Below, piece after piece: positions 35,694-44,306 of a DNA stretch of 64,000 bases. The stretch's first letter is position 1; each line of letters starts with the position of its first letter. Origin of the DNA: an uncultured Pelagibacteraceae bacterium (GTDB lineage: Bacteria > Pseudomonadota > Alphaproteobacteria > Pelagibacterales > Pelagibacteraceae); the NCBI GenBank assembly GCA_902606645.1, contig CACLHJ010000001.1, positions 33,014 to 97,013 on the forward strand, in the 5' to 3' direction. The position numbers and the translations under genes were made by a program. Below the pieces are notes generated by a model. It saw only the letters and a program-made list of their open reading frames with translations. It searched no databases and had not been told where the DNA came from.

Positions 35694-36775
35694 TTTTTTT
35701 CAACATAAATCGATTGACTTGGGAAAGCAAAAGAAGCACCATTTTTTTCAACAATCTGTTTAATTTCAATTGCTAATCTCTCTTTCACTTCTAGAGAATT
35801 GCTCCAACTATTAGAGTTTGTGAAACATCTCACTAATAAATCAATAGAGCTGTCTGAAAATTTTTCTATTCTTACAGCAACTCCTGTTGCTTGGTTAAAG
35901 TCTTCACTTTTATTAATATACTCCTCTATTTCGTCTCTCACTTTTTTCAATTGTTCAATGGTAGAGTCATATTGAAGAGTTATAATCCACCTTACTCTCC
36001 AATTTGAAGTTTCACTAACATTTATTACTGCATTTTCTGCAAATTGAAAGTTAGGAATAATTGCTAAAGACTTATCAAACTTTCTAATCGTTGTTGACCT
36101 GAAGCCAATTTTTTCAACTATCCCTTCTATAATTCCTTCAACTGCTATCCAGTCTCCAATTTTAAATCTTTTTTCAACTAATACTAAAATTCCTGAAATT
36201 AAATTTTTAAATAAGTCTTGTGCACCTAGAGCTACTGCAACTCCAAACAAACCAAGTCCTGCAATAATTGGACCAATTTTAATTCCCCATAACTCAAGAA
36301 CAGCAGCCAATCCAAGTATAAAAATTAATACTTTTAATGATTTAATTATCCATCCAATGAGTTCTCTTGTTAGAAGTTTATCTAGTCCACTTAATATATA
36401 AGATACTGGTTCAATTATTTGATGGATAACCCAAAATATTAAAATTGTTATTAAAGTTCTGTTAATAGTATCTACCACATCTCTACCTTCAGCAGAAAAA
36501 GTCATGTAATAACTTGCAATAAAAAAACCTAAAACAATTGGTAAAAATCTTGCGGGTCCTTCTAAAGAACGAACGAAAGTATCGTCTAGCTTATTTGTAG
36601 TTCTCTTTGATATAATTTCTAATTTTTTTATAACTAATTTACTGATCAGGCCTCTAAAAATTAGAAAAATTAAAAATATACCAATACCAATTAAAATTTG
36701 AAAAATATCAACTCCAAGAATTCCCTTATTCCAGACTGATAAAAATATTTCAGAAAAATTGTTTATTATATCCAT
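35690..36775 (-). CDS. MscS-family mechanosensitive ion channel
   Basis: 361 residues: several N-terminal transmembrane helices, then the pore helix region with GLGLFGVAVALGAQDLFKNLISG, and the cytoplasmic domain beginning FKIGDWIAVEGIIEG. Gly/Ala spacing of the pore helix fits MscS. The channel opens on membrane tension to release solutes. It overlaps yggT by 4 bases and follows hemD by 2 bases. Confidence 0.93.
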   Translation of the reverse strand: MDIINNFSEIFLSVWNKGILGVDIFQILIGIGIFLIFLIFRGLISKLVIKKLEIISKRTTNKLDDTFVRSLEGPARFLPIVLGFFIASYYMTFSAEGRDVVDTINRTLITILIFWVIHQIIEPVSYILSGLDKLLTRELIGWIIKSLKVLIFILGLAAVLELWGIKIGPIIAGLGLFGVAVALGAQDLFKNLISGILVLVEKRFKIGDWIAVEGIIEGIVEKIGFRSTTIRKFDKSLAIIPNFQFAENAVINVSETSNWRVRWIITLQYDSTIEQLKKVRDEIEEYINKSEDFNQATGVAVRIEKFSDSSIDLLVRCFTNSNSWSNSLEVKERLAIEIKQIVEKNGASFAFPSQSIYVEKK

Positions 36776-36777
36776 GG

Positions 36778-37476
36778 CTAAATTTTATATAACAAAAACT
36801 CCTCTTCTCCAGGATTAAAAAGAAATATCTTTTTCCATTTAATTTCGTTCAGTATTGATGAGGTTTTTTCACCTATACACATTAAATTCGTATCCATCCA
36901 TAAGCTTTCTAATTGATAAATTTTGATAAAGTTTAAAAAGCTTGATCCACTATTTTGAGAGTAAACATAGACCATGTCAGGCATATTTTGTTTTAATTCT
37001 TTAACAAAGTCTTCATTGAAATTCATATTGTGATTTACTCTATAATTCACAATCCTCTTAATACTATAACCTTCATTAATTAACTGTTGGTCAAGATCTA
37101 CCGATATAGTTTCTCCACTTACATAAAGTAACTTACCACTCGACGCATCATAATTTTGCAAGATTAATTCTTTTAAGTTTGAAACATTTCCTTCTGCTGC
37201 AATTGTATTTTGGAAACCAAAACTTCTTGCTTTTTTTTCAGTTGTCTCTCCAACACAAAAACATTTGACTGTCTTATTAATTTCATCATGGTTTAGAAAT
37301 TTTACAGCATTAGCACTAGTGAAAATAATTCCGTTAAAATCTTGAAAATTAATTTTATCATGAATTATCTCCTCAACACTTATTAAAGGAAGATGAGAAA
37401 CTTGATGACCTAAAGATTTAAATTTAACAATCAATTCAGAACAATCTTCTAATGGTCTTGTTAATAAAATATGCAT
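36778..37476 (-). CDS. hemD: Uroporphyrinogen-III synthase
   Basis: 232 residues. This family diverges strongly, and identification rests on NGIIFTSANAVKFL, VGETTEKKARSFGF, YVSGETISVDL and MVYVYSQNSGSSFL patterns plus the adjacent hemC. It cyclises hydroxymethylbilane to uroporphyrinogen III in heme synthesis. One base from the hemC stop. Confidence 0.88.
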   Translation of the reverse strand: MHILLTRPLEDCSELIVKFKSLGHQVSHLPLISVEEIIHDKINFQDFNGIIFTSANAVKFLNHDEINKTVKCFCVGETTEKKARSFGFQNTIAAEGNVSNLKELILQNYDASSGKLLYVSGETISVDLDQQLINEGYSIKRIVNYRVNHNMNFNEDFVKELKQNMPDMVYVYSQNSGSSFLNFIKIYQLESLWMDTNLMCIGEKTSSILNEIKWKKIFLFNPGEEEFLLYKI

Positions 37477-37477
37477 A

Positions 37478-38395
37478 CTATCTTTTATAGGAATTGTTAG
37501 ATTTTGTTTTTAAAATTTGACCTAGTTCTCTACCAATTTGACTGAAATCTTTTGTTTTGCCAGTTTTTTTTTCATAAAATCTTTTAGTGCCGTCTAAAGA
37601 AAATAGTTCTGCTTCAACAATAATTTTGTCACCTTTTATTATGGAGTGAGCTCCGACTGCAGTTTCGCAATCTCCCTCCAAAACTTTTAAAATATTTCTC
37701 TCAACATGTGCTCTCATAAATGTTTCATTGTGATTTATTTTTTTTAAAACTGAGATTATTTCCTCATCTCCCTCTCTGCATTGAAGGGCAATTATACCTT
37801 GTCCAGCACTTGGGATCACTTGTTCTGCAGAAAAAATTTCTGAAATTTCATCATCAAAATTTAAAAATTTAATTCCTGCATAAGACAAAATTATTGCATC
37901 ATATATTCCATCTTTTAATTTTTTAATTCGTGTATCAACATTTCCCCTAATAAGTTTACATTCAAGATCTGATCTGATTTTTTTAATTTGATATTCTCTT
38001 CTAAAAGATGAAGTTCCAATTATAGAATTTTTTTTTAATTCGCTTAATTTTTTTTTATTAATTGTGATGAGAATTTCTCTTGGATCATTTCTTTCTAAAA
38101 ATGAGTCTGTTTTAAGACCTTTTGTTTCAAGGGCTGGCATGTCTTTGAGTGCGTGAACTGCAACATCAATATTTTTATCTTGAAGCTCTTTTTCAATATT
38201 ACTTGAAAATAATCCCTTGCCTCCAACTTCCGACAATCTTACATCCTGAAACTCATCCCCTTTTGTAGTAATTTTTTTTATAACTACATCCTCGTTACTA
38301 AAATCAGTGGTTTTGACTATTTTATCTTTAGCTTTTTCAGCATAAAGCATCGCCAACTTGCTTCCCCTAGATCCAATGATAATTTTTCTATTCAT
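37478..38395 (-). CDS. hemC: Porphobilinogen deaminase (hydroxymethylbilane synthase)
   Basis: Heme-pathway enzyme, 305 residues, standard length. It has VHALKDMPA, RGNVDTRIKKL and the dipyrromethane-cofactor cysteine in EGDCETAVGA. It polymerises four porphobilinogens. It is divergent from tsaD, and hemD follows immediately, so heme genes are coupled here. Confidence 0.97.
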   Translation of the reverse strand: MNRKIIIGSRGSKLAMLYAEKAKDKIVKTTDFSNEDVVIKKITTKGDEFQDVRLSEVGGKGLFSSNIEKELQDKNIDVAVHALKDMPALETKGLKTDSFLERNDPREILITINKKKLSELKKNSIIGTSSFRREYQIKKIRSDLECKLIRGNVDTRIKKLKDGIYDAIILSYAGIKFLNFDDEISEIFSAEQVIPSAGQGIIALQCREGDEEIISVLKKINHNETFMRAHVERNILKVLEGDCETAVGAHSIIKGDKIIVEAELFSLDGTKRFYEKKTGKTKDFSQIGRELGQILKTKSNNSYKR

Positions 38396-38451
38396 AAATA
38401 AATTTATTTCTTACTTGTATTGAGATTGTACAATTATTAAAAACTATTTGA

Positions 38452-39528
38452 ATGAGCAAAAAACCCTTAATTCTCGGAATAGAAACGAGCTGTGATGAGA
38501 CAGCTGCATCAATAATAACTGAAAATGAGCTGGGAAACCCTATAGTTTTATCAAATATTGTTTCAAGCCAAGTTGAAGTTCATAAAGAATTTGGAGGAGT
38601 GGTTCCAGAATTAGCAGCACGATCCCATATTGAGAAAATTGATTGGATTGTTCAAAAAGCTATCGATGAGAGTGGAAAAAAGATTAATGAAATTGATGCT
38701 GTAGCATCCACTGCAGGACCTGGGTTAATTGTTTGTCTATCAGTTGGTTTAAGTTTTGGAAAAGCTTTTGCAGCTTCAATTGATAAACCCTTTATAGCGG
38801 TTAACCATTTAGAGGGTCACGCATTAAGTCCTAAATTAAATTCAAATTTAAATTATCCGTACCTACTTTTATTGATATCAGGTGGGCATTCACAATTTTT
38901 AAATGTTCAAGGATTAGGAAAATATAAAAGATTAGGAACAACTATTGATGACGCTTTAGGAGAAGCATTTGATAAGACTGCAAAACTTTTAGGAATAGAT
39001 TTTCCAGGTGGTCCACAAATTGAAATTTTAGCAAAAAAAGGTGATCCTAATAAATATAATTTACCAAAACCTATTTTTAATAAAGGTGGTTGTAATTTAT
39101 CTTTTGCGGGTCTTAAAACAGCAGTGTTAAGAATAACAAAAAATATTAAAACAGATCAGGAAAAATTTAATCTAGCTGCTTCTTTTCAAAAAACCATAGA
39201 GGAAATTTTGTATAAAAAAACCAAAGTTGCTTTTAAAGAATTCGAAAAACAAAATGATTTAACTGAAAAAAATTTTGTAGTTGCTGGAGGAGTGGCGGCT
39301 AATAAAAATATTAGAAATATGCTAATCAGTTTATGTGTGGAAGAAAATTATCAAAGTGTTTTTCCACCAATAGAACTTTGTGGAGATAATGCTGCAATGA
39401 TAGCTATAGTTGGTTTGGAGAAATTTAAATTAAAAGAATTTAGTCAATTAGATCATCCTGCTAAACCTAGATGGCCTTTGGATGAGGATGCTGCTTTTTT
39501 GAAAGGTGCTGGAGTAAATTTAGATTAA
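38452..39528 (+). CDS. tsaD: tRNA threonylcarbamoyladenosine synthase TsaD
   Basis: 358 residues. It carries ETSCDETAAS near the start and the metal-binding H119 and H123 of NHLEGHALSP, plus LISGGHSQFL and DDALGEAFDK, which are diagnostic. It installs the t6A modification on tRNAs that read ANN codons. It is close to hemC in divergent orientation, a common alphaproteobacterial arrangement. Confidence 0.97.
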   Translation: MSKKPLILGIETSCDETAASIITENELGNPIVLSNIVSSQVEVHKEFGGVVPELAARSHIEKIDWIVQKAIDESGKKINEIDAVASTAGPGLIVCLSVGLSFGKAFAASIDKPFIAVNHLEGHALSPKLNSNLNYPYLLLLISGGHSQFLNVQGLGKYKRLGTTIDDALGEAFDKTAKLLGIDFPGGPQIEILAKKGDPNKYNLPKPIFNKGGCNLSFAGLKTAVLRITKNIKTDQEKFNLAASFQKTIEEILYKKTKVAFKEFEKQNDLTEKNFVVAGGVAANKNIRNMLISLCVEENYQSVFPPIELCGDNAAMIAIVGLEKFKLKEFSQLDHPAKPRWPLDEDAAFLKGAGVNLD

Positions 39529-39532
39529 ATAA

Positions 39533-40198
39533 TTAGCTACACTCGCCGCCACCTGAATCATCACCACCTTCTTGTTCTTTTTGCTTTTTAGCCCTTTCCT
39601 CATCTTTTTTACCTTTAGGTGTAAGTTCGCAGAGTGAAAAATCTCTTTCACATTCACATTCAAACCACTGGTCATTAACAACACCTTCACCTTTCATTTC
39701 AAGATAAATATGAACGCCTGTTTTAGCTCTTAATTTAATTATTTTTCTTGTATCTTTATCTATTTTTATTTTTAAGATTCCGCGTCTCCATTTACCTTGA
39801 TAAACTTTGCCTTGAAGGTCTATATATTTTCCATTGCCTTTAATTTTATTTCTTTTAACTTTACCTTCATATGTGGATCCATCTGAAAAAGTGAAAACAC
39901 CAACACCATCGGCTTTACCTTTTTTAATTTCACCTACGTATGTCGCCTTTTCAAATACTAGCTTATTAGCAACTCCTTCAACTTTTTTATCTTTTTTCTG
40001 AGTTGTCTTGTCTGTATTATTGGATATTTCATTATTATCATCTTCTTTTGACATTAATTTCATCACACAATCAGCATACTTTTCGGTTCCAGGTTTAAAA
40101 CCAATATCTGCACATTGAACTTTGGCAGTTTCAATATCTGCTCGAACTATTGTGGTAAGAATTAATATAGAAGATAAAAACAAAAATAAGCGTTTCAT
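39533..40198 (-). CDS. Exported MORN-repeat protein
   Basis: About 221 residues. A signal peptide (ending near IVRA) is followed by a cysteine-containing head (VQCADIGFKPGTEKYADCV), a lysine-rich linker and two clear MORN repeats (YVGEIKKGKADGVGVF, then YEGKVKRNKIKGNGKY) plus a weaker third. A C-terminal cysteine-rich tail has CECERDFSLCEL. MORN repeats usually act in membrane or surface binding. I used the inner ATG at 40198; the ATG five codons before is possible. Confidence 0.8.
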   Translation of the reverse strand: MKRLFLFLSSILILTTIVRADIETAKVQCADIGFKPGTEKYADCVMKLMSKEDDNNEISNNTDKTTQKKDKKVEGVANKLVFEKATYVGEIKKGKADGVGVFTFSDGSTYEGKVKRNKIKGNGKYIDLQGKVYQGKWRRGILKIKIDKDTRKIIKLRAKTGVHIYLEMKGEGVVNDQWFECECERDFSLCELTPKGKKDEERAKKQKEQEGGDDSGGGECS

Positions 40199-40318
40199 CA
40201 ATTTATTACCCATAAAAAAAATAGTTGTAAATTTCGTGTTTTAATTAATTATAAATTTATTATCACTAATTTTTAAAACAAGTAAATGAATAATTTATAT
40301 TTTTTTGAAAAAAATTTC

Positions 40319-40354
40319 AATTTTGCATTTAAATTTTGCATTTAAATTTTGCAT
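40319..40354. repeat. 13-base tandem repeat at a gene end
   Basis: About 2.8 copies of AATTTTGCATTTA lie in tandem at 40319-40331, 40332-40344 and 40345-40354. It spans the last codons and stop of the SGNH-like gene and the start of the AT-rich spacer. A polymerase-slippage origin is likely; no function is claimed. Confidence 0.8.
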
Positions 40355-41289
40355 ATTTCTTTAATATCTTTAAGGTAAATTTTTGAAGATTTTAAGTGTC
40401 TCTTGTCAAAAGTAAGGTCATTTAATTCTAGAGTTTCTGGTACTTGAGATATTAGAATTTTACTTATTTTGTTTGTCGTCTGAAAAGAGCTACAAATCAA
40501 TTTTTCTACTTTATCATTCAATACTTTATCCAATAAAAGCTTATTATTTTTTTTATCTATGGAATATACCCAATAAGGATGCGTAACTATAAATTCAATT
40601 TCTATACCAACGTTAGTTGCTGTCTCATTTAATTCGTTAAAATATTTAGTTAAATTATTATAAAATTTATCTTGGTCTGTATTTAAGAATAAGTCTTGCT
40701 TTTTTTTATTGTCATACCTGCTTAAAGTAAAATTTTTGTTTAACAAAAAATTCTTAAAAACTATCAACCTATATTTAAAAGAGTTTTCCAAAATTTCATC
40801 AAGCTCATAATCTTTTAGAGCTACAAAGTTCTCTGGGTTCCAGTAATTCAAAATTCTATAAATGTCAGTAGAAAAATTAAATGTAACAATTATTTTTTTA
40901 TGTAAAATTTTTTTGTTCTGGTTGAGAAAATTTATAACTTCATAAGGACCATTATTTGGTGCTGCATAAATAATAAAATTAATTTTTTTATATAAAGTGT
41001 TTAAATAGTGTTCTTCAATCTTATCTACATCTAAACCCAATACTTGGCTATCACCAAAGACCTGGATTTTATTATTTGTGTTATCGTCATAAAGTAACCT
41101 TCCACCATAATTATCTGTTTTATATTCATATTTAGTTTTTCCCTGTTTTACGCAAAAAGATGCGCTTTGAGGTAAATGTACGTATGATTCATTAAAACCA
41201 TAGGGTAGAAATGATAAACAAATCTTTGCATTTGAAGAATTGGTAAATAAAATAAAATAAATTAATACAATTAATAAAATGTTTTTAAT
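40342..41289 (-). CDS. SGNH/GDSL-hydrolase-like secreted or membrane-anchored protein
   Basis: About 315 residues. A hydrophobic signal or anchor (KNILLIVLIYFILFTNSSNA) is followed by a block I-like FGDSQVLG, an asparagine in PNNGPYEVIN, and DKRHLKSSK near the C-terminus that can supply the Asp and His of an SGNH-type site. No ATG, GTG or TTG lies near the hydrophobic start: the nearest in-frame ATG is at 41433, inside the opposite-strand ferritin-like gene, while ATT at 41289 would give a normal signal. I used the ATT. The start is uncertain. Confidence 0.72.
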   Translation of the reverse strand: MKNILLIVLIYFILFTNSSNAKICLSFLPYGFNESYVHLPQSASFCVKQGKTKYEYKTDNYGGRLLYDDNTNNKIQVFGDSQVLGLDVDKIEEHYLNTLYKKINFIIYAAPNNGPYEVINFLNQNKKILHKKIIVTFNFSTDIYRILNYWNPENFVALKDYELDEILENSFKYRLIVFKNFLLNKNFTLSRYDNKKKQDLFLNTDQDKFYNNLTKYFNELNETATNVGIEIEFIVTHPYWVYSIDKKNNKLLLDKVLNDKVEKLICSSFQTTNKISKILISQVPETLELNDLTFDKRHLKSSKIYLKDIKEICKI

Positions 41290-41995
41290 ACCAAAAAGTA
41301 GTTTTAAAAAATTTGATCCTGAAAGAAGTTGTTTTGTTTTAAATGAGTTTGCTTCAGCAGAATTTTCATCTGCAATTGAAATGCTATTTGCAGCAAAAGT
41401 TGTTGATGATAAAAAACTTTCTATTGGTTTCATAAGACATGCTCTAGATGAATATAAACATTGTTCTATTTTCACAAAAATCAAAAATCAAATGATTTTA
41501 GAATATAAAATTAACAAGAAAGAATTAAGTTTCATACCCAATCACATTTACAATAAAGGATATATTTATAAAGATCACTTTATTTTTGAAAAAAAAAAAT
41601 TAAACGATTTTGCTATATTTATTGGAGCAAATGAAGAAATTGCAGAAAAAAAATTAATAGCTTTCACAGATCATCTTAAAGCACACAAACCTTTGGTACA
41701 TAAGCAAATTCAAGATATTTTAAAAGATGAAGAAAAACATGCGGAGTATTCACTTAGATTTGCAAAAAAAAATCACGGTTTATTCTCATATAAAATAAAG
41801 CTAGCTAAAGAAAAGATACTAAGTTTTTTTAGACATATTTATGCAAACAGCTTAAATAAATTCTCTTTTATATTTAAACCCATCTTAATATCAATCATCA
41901 TACTAATAAGTTTTGTAGTGTATTTTTTAAATTTAAAAAAAAATATTACTGATGACAATGTAATGAAAAATATTGACCCCAATTCCATAACTTAA
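41279..41995 (+). CDS. Ferritin-like membrane-anchored protein
   Basis: 238 residues. Helical N-terminal half with an acidic residue in AEFSSAIEM, DEYKH at 57-61, a second pair with EEKH at 151-154, and possible ligands at 118-119: the pattern of a four-helix diiron (ferritin-like) site. A single C-terminal transmembrane helix (about 200-218) anchors it. It begins within 11 bases of the opposite-strand SGNH gene and ends 1 base before the carbamoyltransferase. The family is not recognised beyond the fold. Confidence 0.72.
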   Translation: MFLIPKSSFKKFDPERSCFVLNEFASAEFSSAIEMLFAAKVVDDKKLSIGFIRHALDEYKHCSIFTKIKNQMILEYKINKKELSFIPNHIYNKGYIYKDHFIFEKKKLNDFAIFIGANEEIAEKKLIAFTDHLKAHKPLVHKQIQDILKDEEKHAEYSLRFAKKNHGLFSYKIKLAKEKILSFFRHIYANSLNKFSFIFKPILISIIILISFVVYFLNLKKNITDDNVMKNIDPNSIT

Positions 41996-41996
41996 T

Positions 41997-43691
41997 ATGT
42001 ATTATATTGGAATATCTGCTTATTATCATGAGTCATCAGTTTTTCTAACAGATAACAATGGTACCGATTGTTTTATTAAAGAAGAATCTTTTAGTAGAAT
42101 AAAAGGTGATAAAAATTTCCCTCAAAGATGTTTAAAGTTCTTAATTAAAAAATTTGATTTAAAAAATGATAATATTAAATCTATTTGTTTTTATGAGAAA
42201 CCATTTAAATCATGGTGGGAAATATTTAAATATTCAATCAAAAATCCTTTTGAAAATAGAGATTTTTTAATTCATCATCTAAAAAATTTTAATGAGGGAT
42301 CAATTTTTTTTTACACAGACATAAATAAACTAATAAATATTTCAAGAAACAAGATTGTTTATTCTTCACACCATCTTAGTCATTGCCTTTATGGTTTATC
42401 AGTAATTAAAGATGTTTCTGATTATGTTTATATTACCTGTGATGGTGTTGGTGAAGGAGAAACAATGTCTGTTTACACAATAGATAATAATTTTAAAATT
42501 AAAAAGCTTTGGACTAATTTTTACCCTGACTCCATTGGCTTATTCTATTCTACAATTACAGAATATCTTGGTTTTGAAATAAACGAGGGTGAGTTTAAAG
42601 TCATGTCTTTAAGCTCGTTTGGAAAACCAATATATGAAAAAGAACTTAAGGAAATTTTTGATATTAATAATTTTAAAATCAACATGGATTATTTTGAATT
42701 TCACAAAAACCCGAGCAAATCATTCTCAAAAAAATTATATGATTTATTTGGAGAGCCATACCTAGATATAAGAGAGGAAAAAAATTTTAACAAATATGCA
42801 GATATCGCAAGTTCAGCTCAGTTAATTTTAGAACATACGATGAAAAACTTGATCAAAAAAGCTTATGATTTATCAGGTAAAAGGAAGATTGTATTAACAG
42901 GTGGTGTCGCCTTAAATTGTAAAATGATTCACAATTTATCTAAACAAAGTATTTTTGAGGAATTAATTGTTCCACCTTCGCCAGGAGACTCTGGATCTGC
43001 TGTAGGTGCTGCAAATTTTGCTTTTTTAGAAAAATCAAAAAATAAAACGCTTAATTTTAATAATATTTATCTTGGTCCCGAAAAAAAACTTATCAATAAA
43101 AAAGAAAATAAAGATAATTTTTTTTTAAAAGTTAATTTAACCAATGATTATATAATTGAAGCAACGAATAAGTTGATAAATGGTGAAGTAATTGCAACTT
43201 ACTATGGATCAAATGAGGTTGGGCCAAGATCTCTTGGAAATACTTCTATTTTATGTAATGCTGCAAACCATGAAAGCGTAATTAATTTAAATCTAAATTT
43301 AAAAAAAAGACAACATTTTCAACCTTTAGCGCCCATTTTACTTGAAGAAGATTTTGAAAAATATTTTTCAATAAATAAAAGTATTATAAAAAATTTAGAG
43401 TGGATGGGAACCTTATGTGATGCTAAACAAACGCTTTATAACAAGTATAACTCTATAATACACGTCGATGGAACTTGTAGAACGCAAATCATTAAAGATA
43501 AAAATTCCATCACTTATAAAATTTTGAAAAATATGAAAAATTATGGCTCTGATATATTAGTTAACACTTCTTTTAATATTTCAAAAGATCCAGTTGTGTT
43601 CGATTTATTTGATGTTTATGTAAACATGAAAAGAATGAAAATTGAATTTATTTTAATGGATGATGGTTTGTATCAAACTAAAAACTTATGA
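41997..43691 (+). CDS. Carbamoyltransferase, NodU/CmcH family
   Basis: 564 residues, close to the family length. The N-terminal kinase-like domain has H125, H126 and H129 in HHLSH, then DGVGEGETMSVY. The C-terminal YrdC-like part shows GPRSLGNTSI, QPLAPILLEED, VDGTCRTQ and VNTSFN. The family moves a carbamoyl group from carbamoyl phosphate via ATP to a hydroxyl of a small molecule or polymer. It sits between a ferritin-like gene and a 53-residue membrane protein, and that set is the base of a finding. Confidence 0.93.
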   Translation: MYYIGISAYYHESSVFLTDNNGTDCFIKEESFSRIKGDKNFPQRCLKFLIKKFDLKNDNIKSICFYEKPFKSWWEIFKYSIKNPFENRDFLIHHLKNFNEGSIFFYTDINKLINISRNKIVYSSHHLSHCLYGLSVIKDVSDYVYITCDGVGEGETMSVYTIDNNFKIKKLWTNFYPDSIGLFYSTITEYLGFEINEGEFKVMSLSSFGKPIYEKELKEIFDINNFKINMDYFEFHKNPSKSFSKKLYDLFGEPYLDIREEKNFNKYADIASSAQLILEHTMKNLIKKAYDLSGKRKIVLTGGVALNCKMIHNLSKQSIFEELIVPPSPGDSGSAVGAANFAFLEKSKNKTLNFNNIYLGPEKKLINKKENKDNFFLKVNLTNDYIIEATNKLINGEVIATYYGSNEVGPRSLGNTSILCNAANHESVINLNLNLKKRQHFQPLAPILLEEDFEKYFSINKSIIKNLEWMGTLCDAKQTLYNKYNSIIHVDGTCRTQIIKDKNSITYKILKNMKNYGSDILVNTSFNISKDPVVFDLFDVYVNMKRMKIEFILMDDGLYQTKNL

Positions 43692-43849
43692 AAAAATTAA
43701 TTAATTACTTTTTTTTAATTAATGATTTTAAAAAAAAATATGGATTAATTAAAACTTTATTTTTTTTAATTTTTATCATTTTCATAATACTTTTTTCCAT
43801 CTTTGTTTTTTTTCAAATTTTTTTACCATTTACCTATATCGCTATATAA
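43688..43849 (+). CDS. 53-residue single-helix membrane protein (DUF5989/SxtK-like)
   Basis: Too short for usual cutoffs. The ATG at 43688 overlaps the carbamoyltransferase TGA (ATGA), and the TAA is at 43847-43849. It has a charged amphipathic start with KKKYG, then one long hydrophobic helix (about 21-46), ending LPFTYIAI. Size, topology, coupling to a carbamoyltransferase and the PF-Y-near-the-end look like DUF5989. The match is by pattern only. Confidence 0.72.
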   Translation: MKKLINYFFLINDFKKKYGLIKTLFFLIFIIFIILFSIFVFFQIFLPFTYIAI

Positions 43850-43871
43850 TTTAAAAGAGATCTTATAAATT

Positions 43872-44291
43872 ATGTCAAAATCATATTGGTTAATGAAATC
43901 TGAACCTGATGTATGGTCTATTGATCAACAAATAAAGTCAGGTGCTAAAGGTGCTCCTTGGGATGGTGTAAGGAATTATCAGGCTGCAAAAAATTTAAAA
44001 ACTATGAAAAAAGGTGATCTTTGTTTTTTTTATCACTCAAATATCGGTAAAGAGATTGTGGGTATTGTTGAGGTCATTAAAGAGCACTACATAGACAAAA
44101 CTGATAAAAGTGGTCGCTTTGTGGCCGTTACTGTTAAGTTTAAAAAGAAATTAAATAAAGCAGTTACTTTAGAAGATATAAAAAAACGTAAGGAATTGGG
44201 CGATTTAGCGTTGATTAAACAGAGTAGATTATCTGTGATGCCAATCGATTATAAAAGCTGGAAAATCATAAATAACATGAGTAGAATTTAA
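43872..44291 (+). CDS. EVE-domain protein
   Basis: 139 residues, the thymocyte nuclear protein 1/EVE fold. SYWLMKSEPDVWSIDQ at the start and PWDGVRNYQAAKNLK, GDLCFFYHSN and LIKQSRLSVMPID are diagnostic. EVE domains bind modified bases in nucleic acids, and bacterial versions often appear near core genes. It precedes the acetyl-CoA synthetase by 15 bases, co-directional. Confidence 0.93.
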   Translation: MSKSYWLMKSEPDVWSIDQQIKSGAKGAPWDGVRNYQAAKNLKTMKKGDLCFFYHSNIGKEIVGIVEVIKEHYIDKTDKSGRFVAVTVKFKKKLNKAVTLEDIKKRKELGDLALIKQSRLSVMPIDYKSWKIINNMSRI

Positions 44292-44306
44292 AAAAAAAGT
44301 TTTCAC

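Noticed and set aside
40318..40354. CRISPR-like array
   Set aside because: The units are 13 bases, directly abutting without spacers, and there are only three of them; no cas gene is present.
41290..41484. Extension of the SGNH-like protein to ATG 41433 or beyond
   Set aside because: This part is the antisense of the helical, motif-bearing start of the ferritin-like gene and lacks any exported-protein character; the signal peptide begins at 41289.
43692..43871. Possible non-coding RNA after the carbamoyltransferase
   Set aside because: Nearly all of it is explained by the 53-codon membrane protein gene at 43688-43849.
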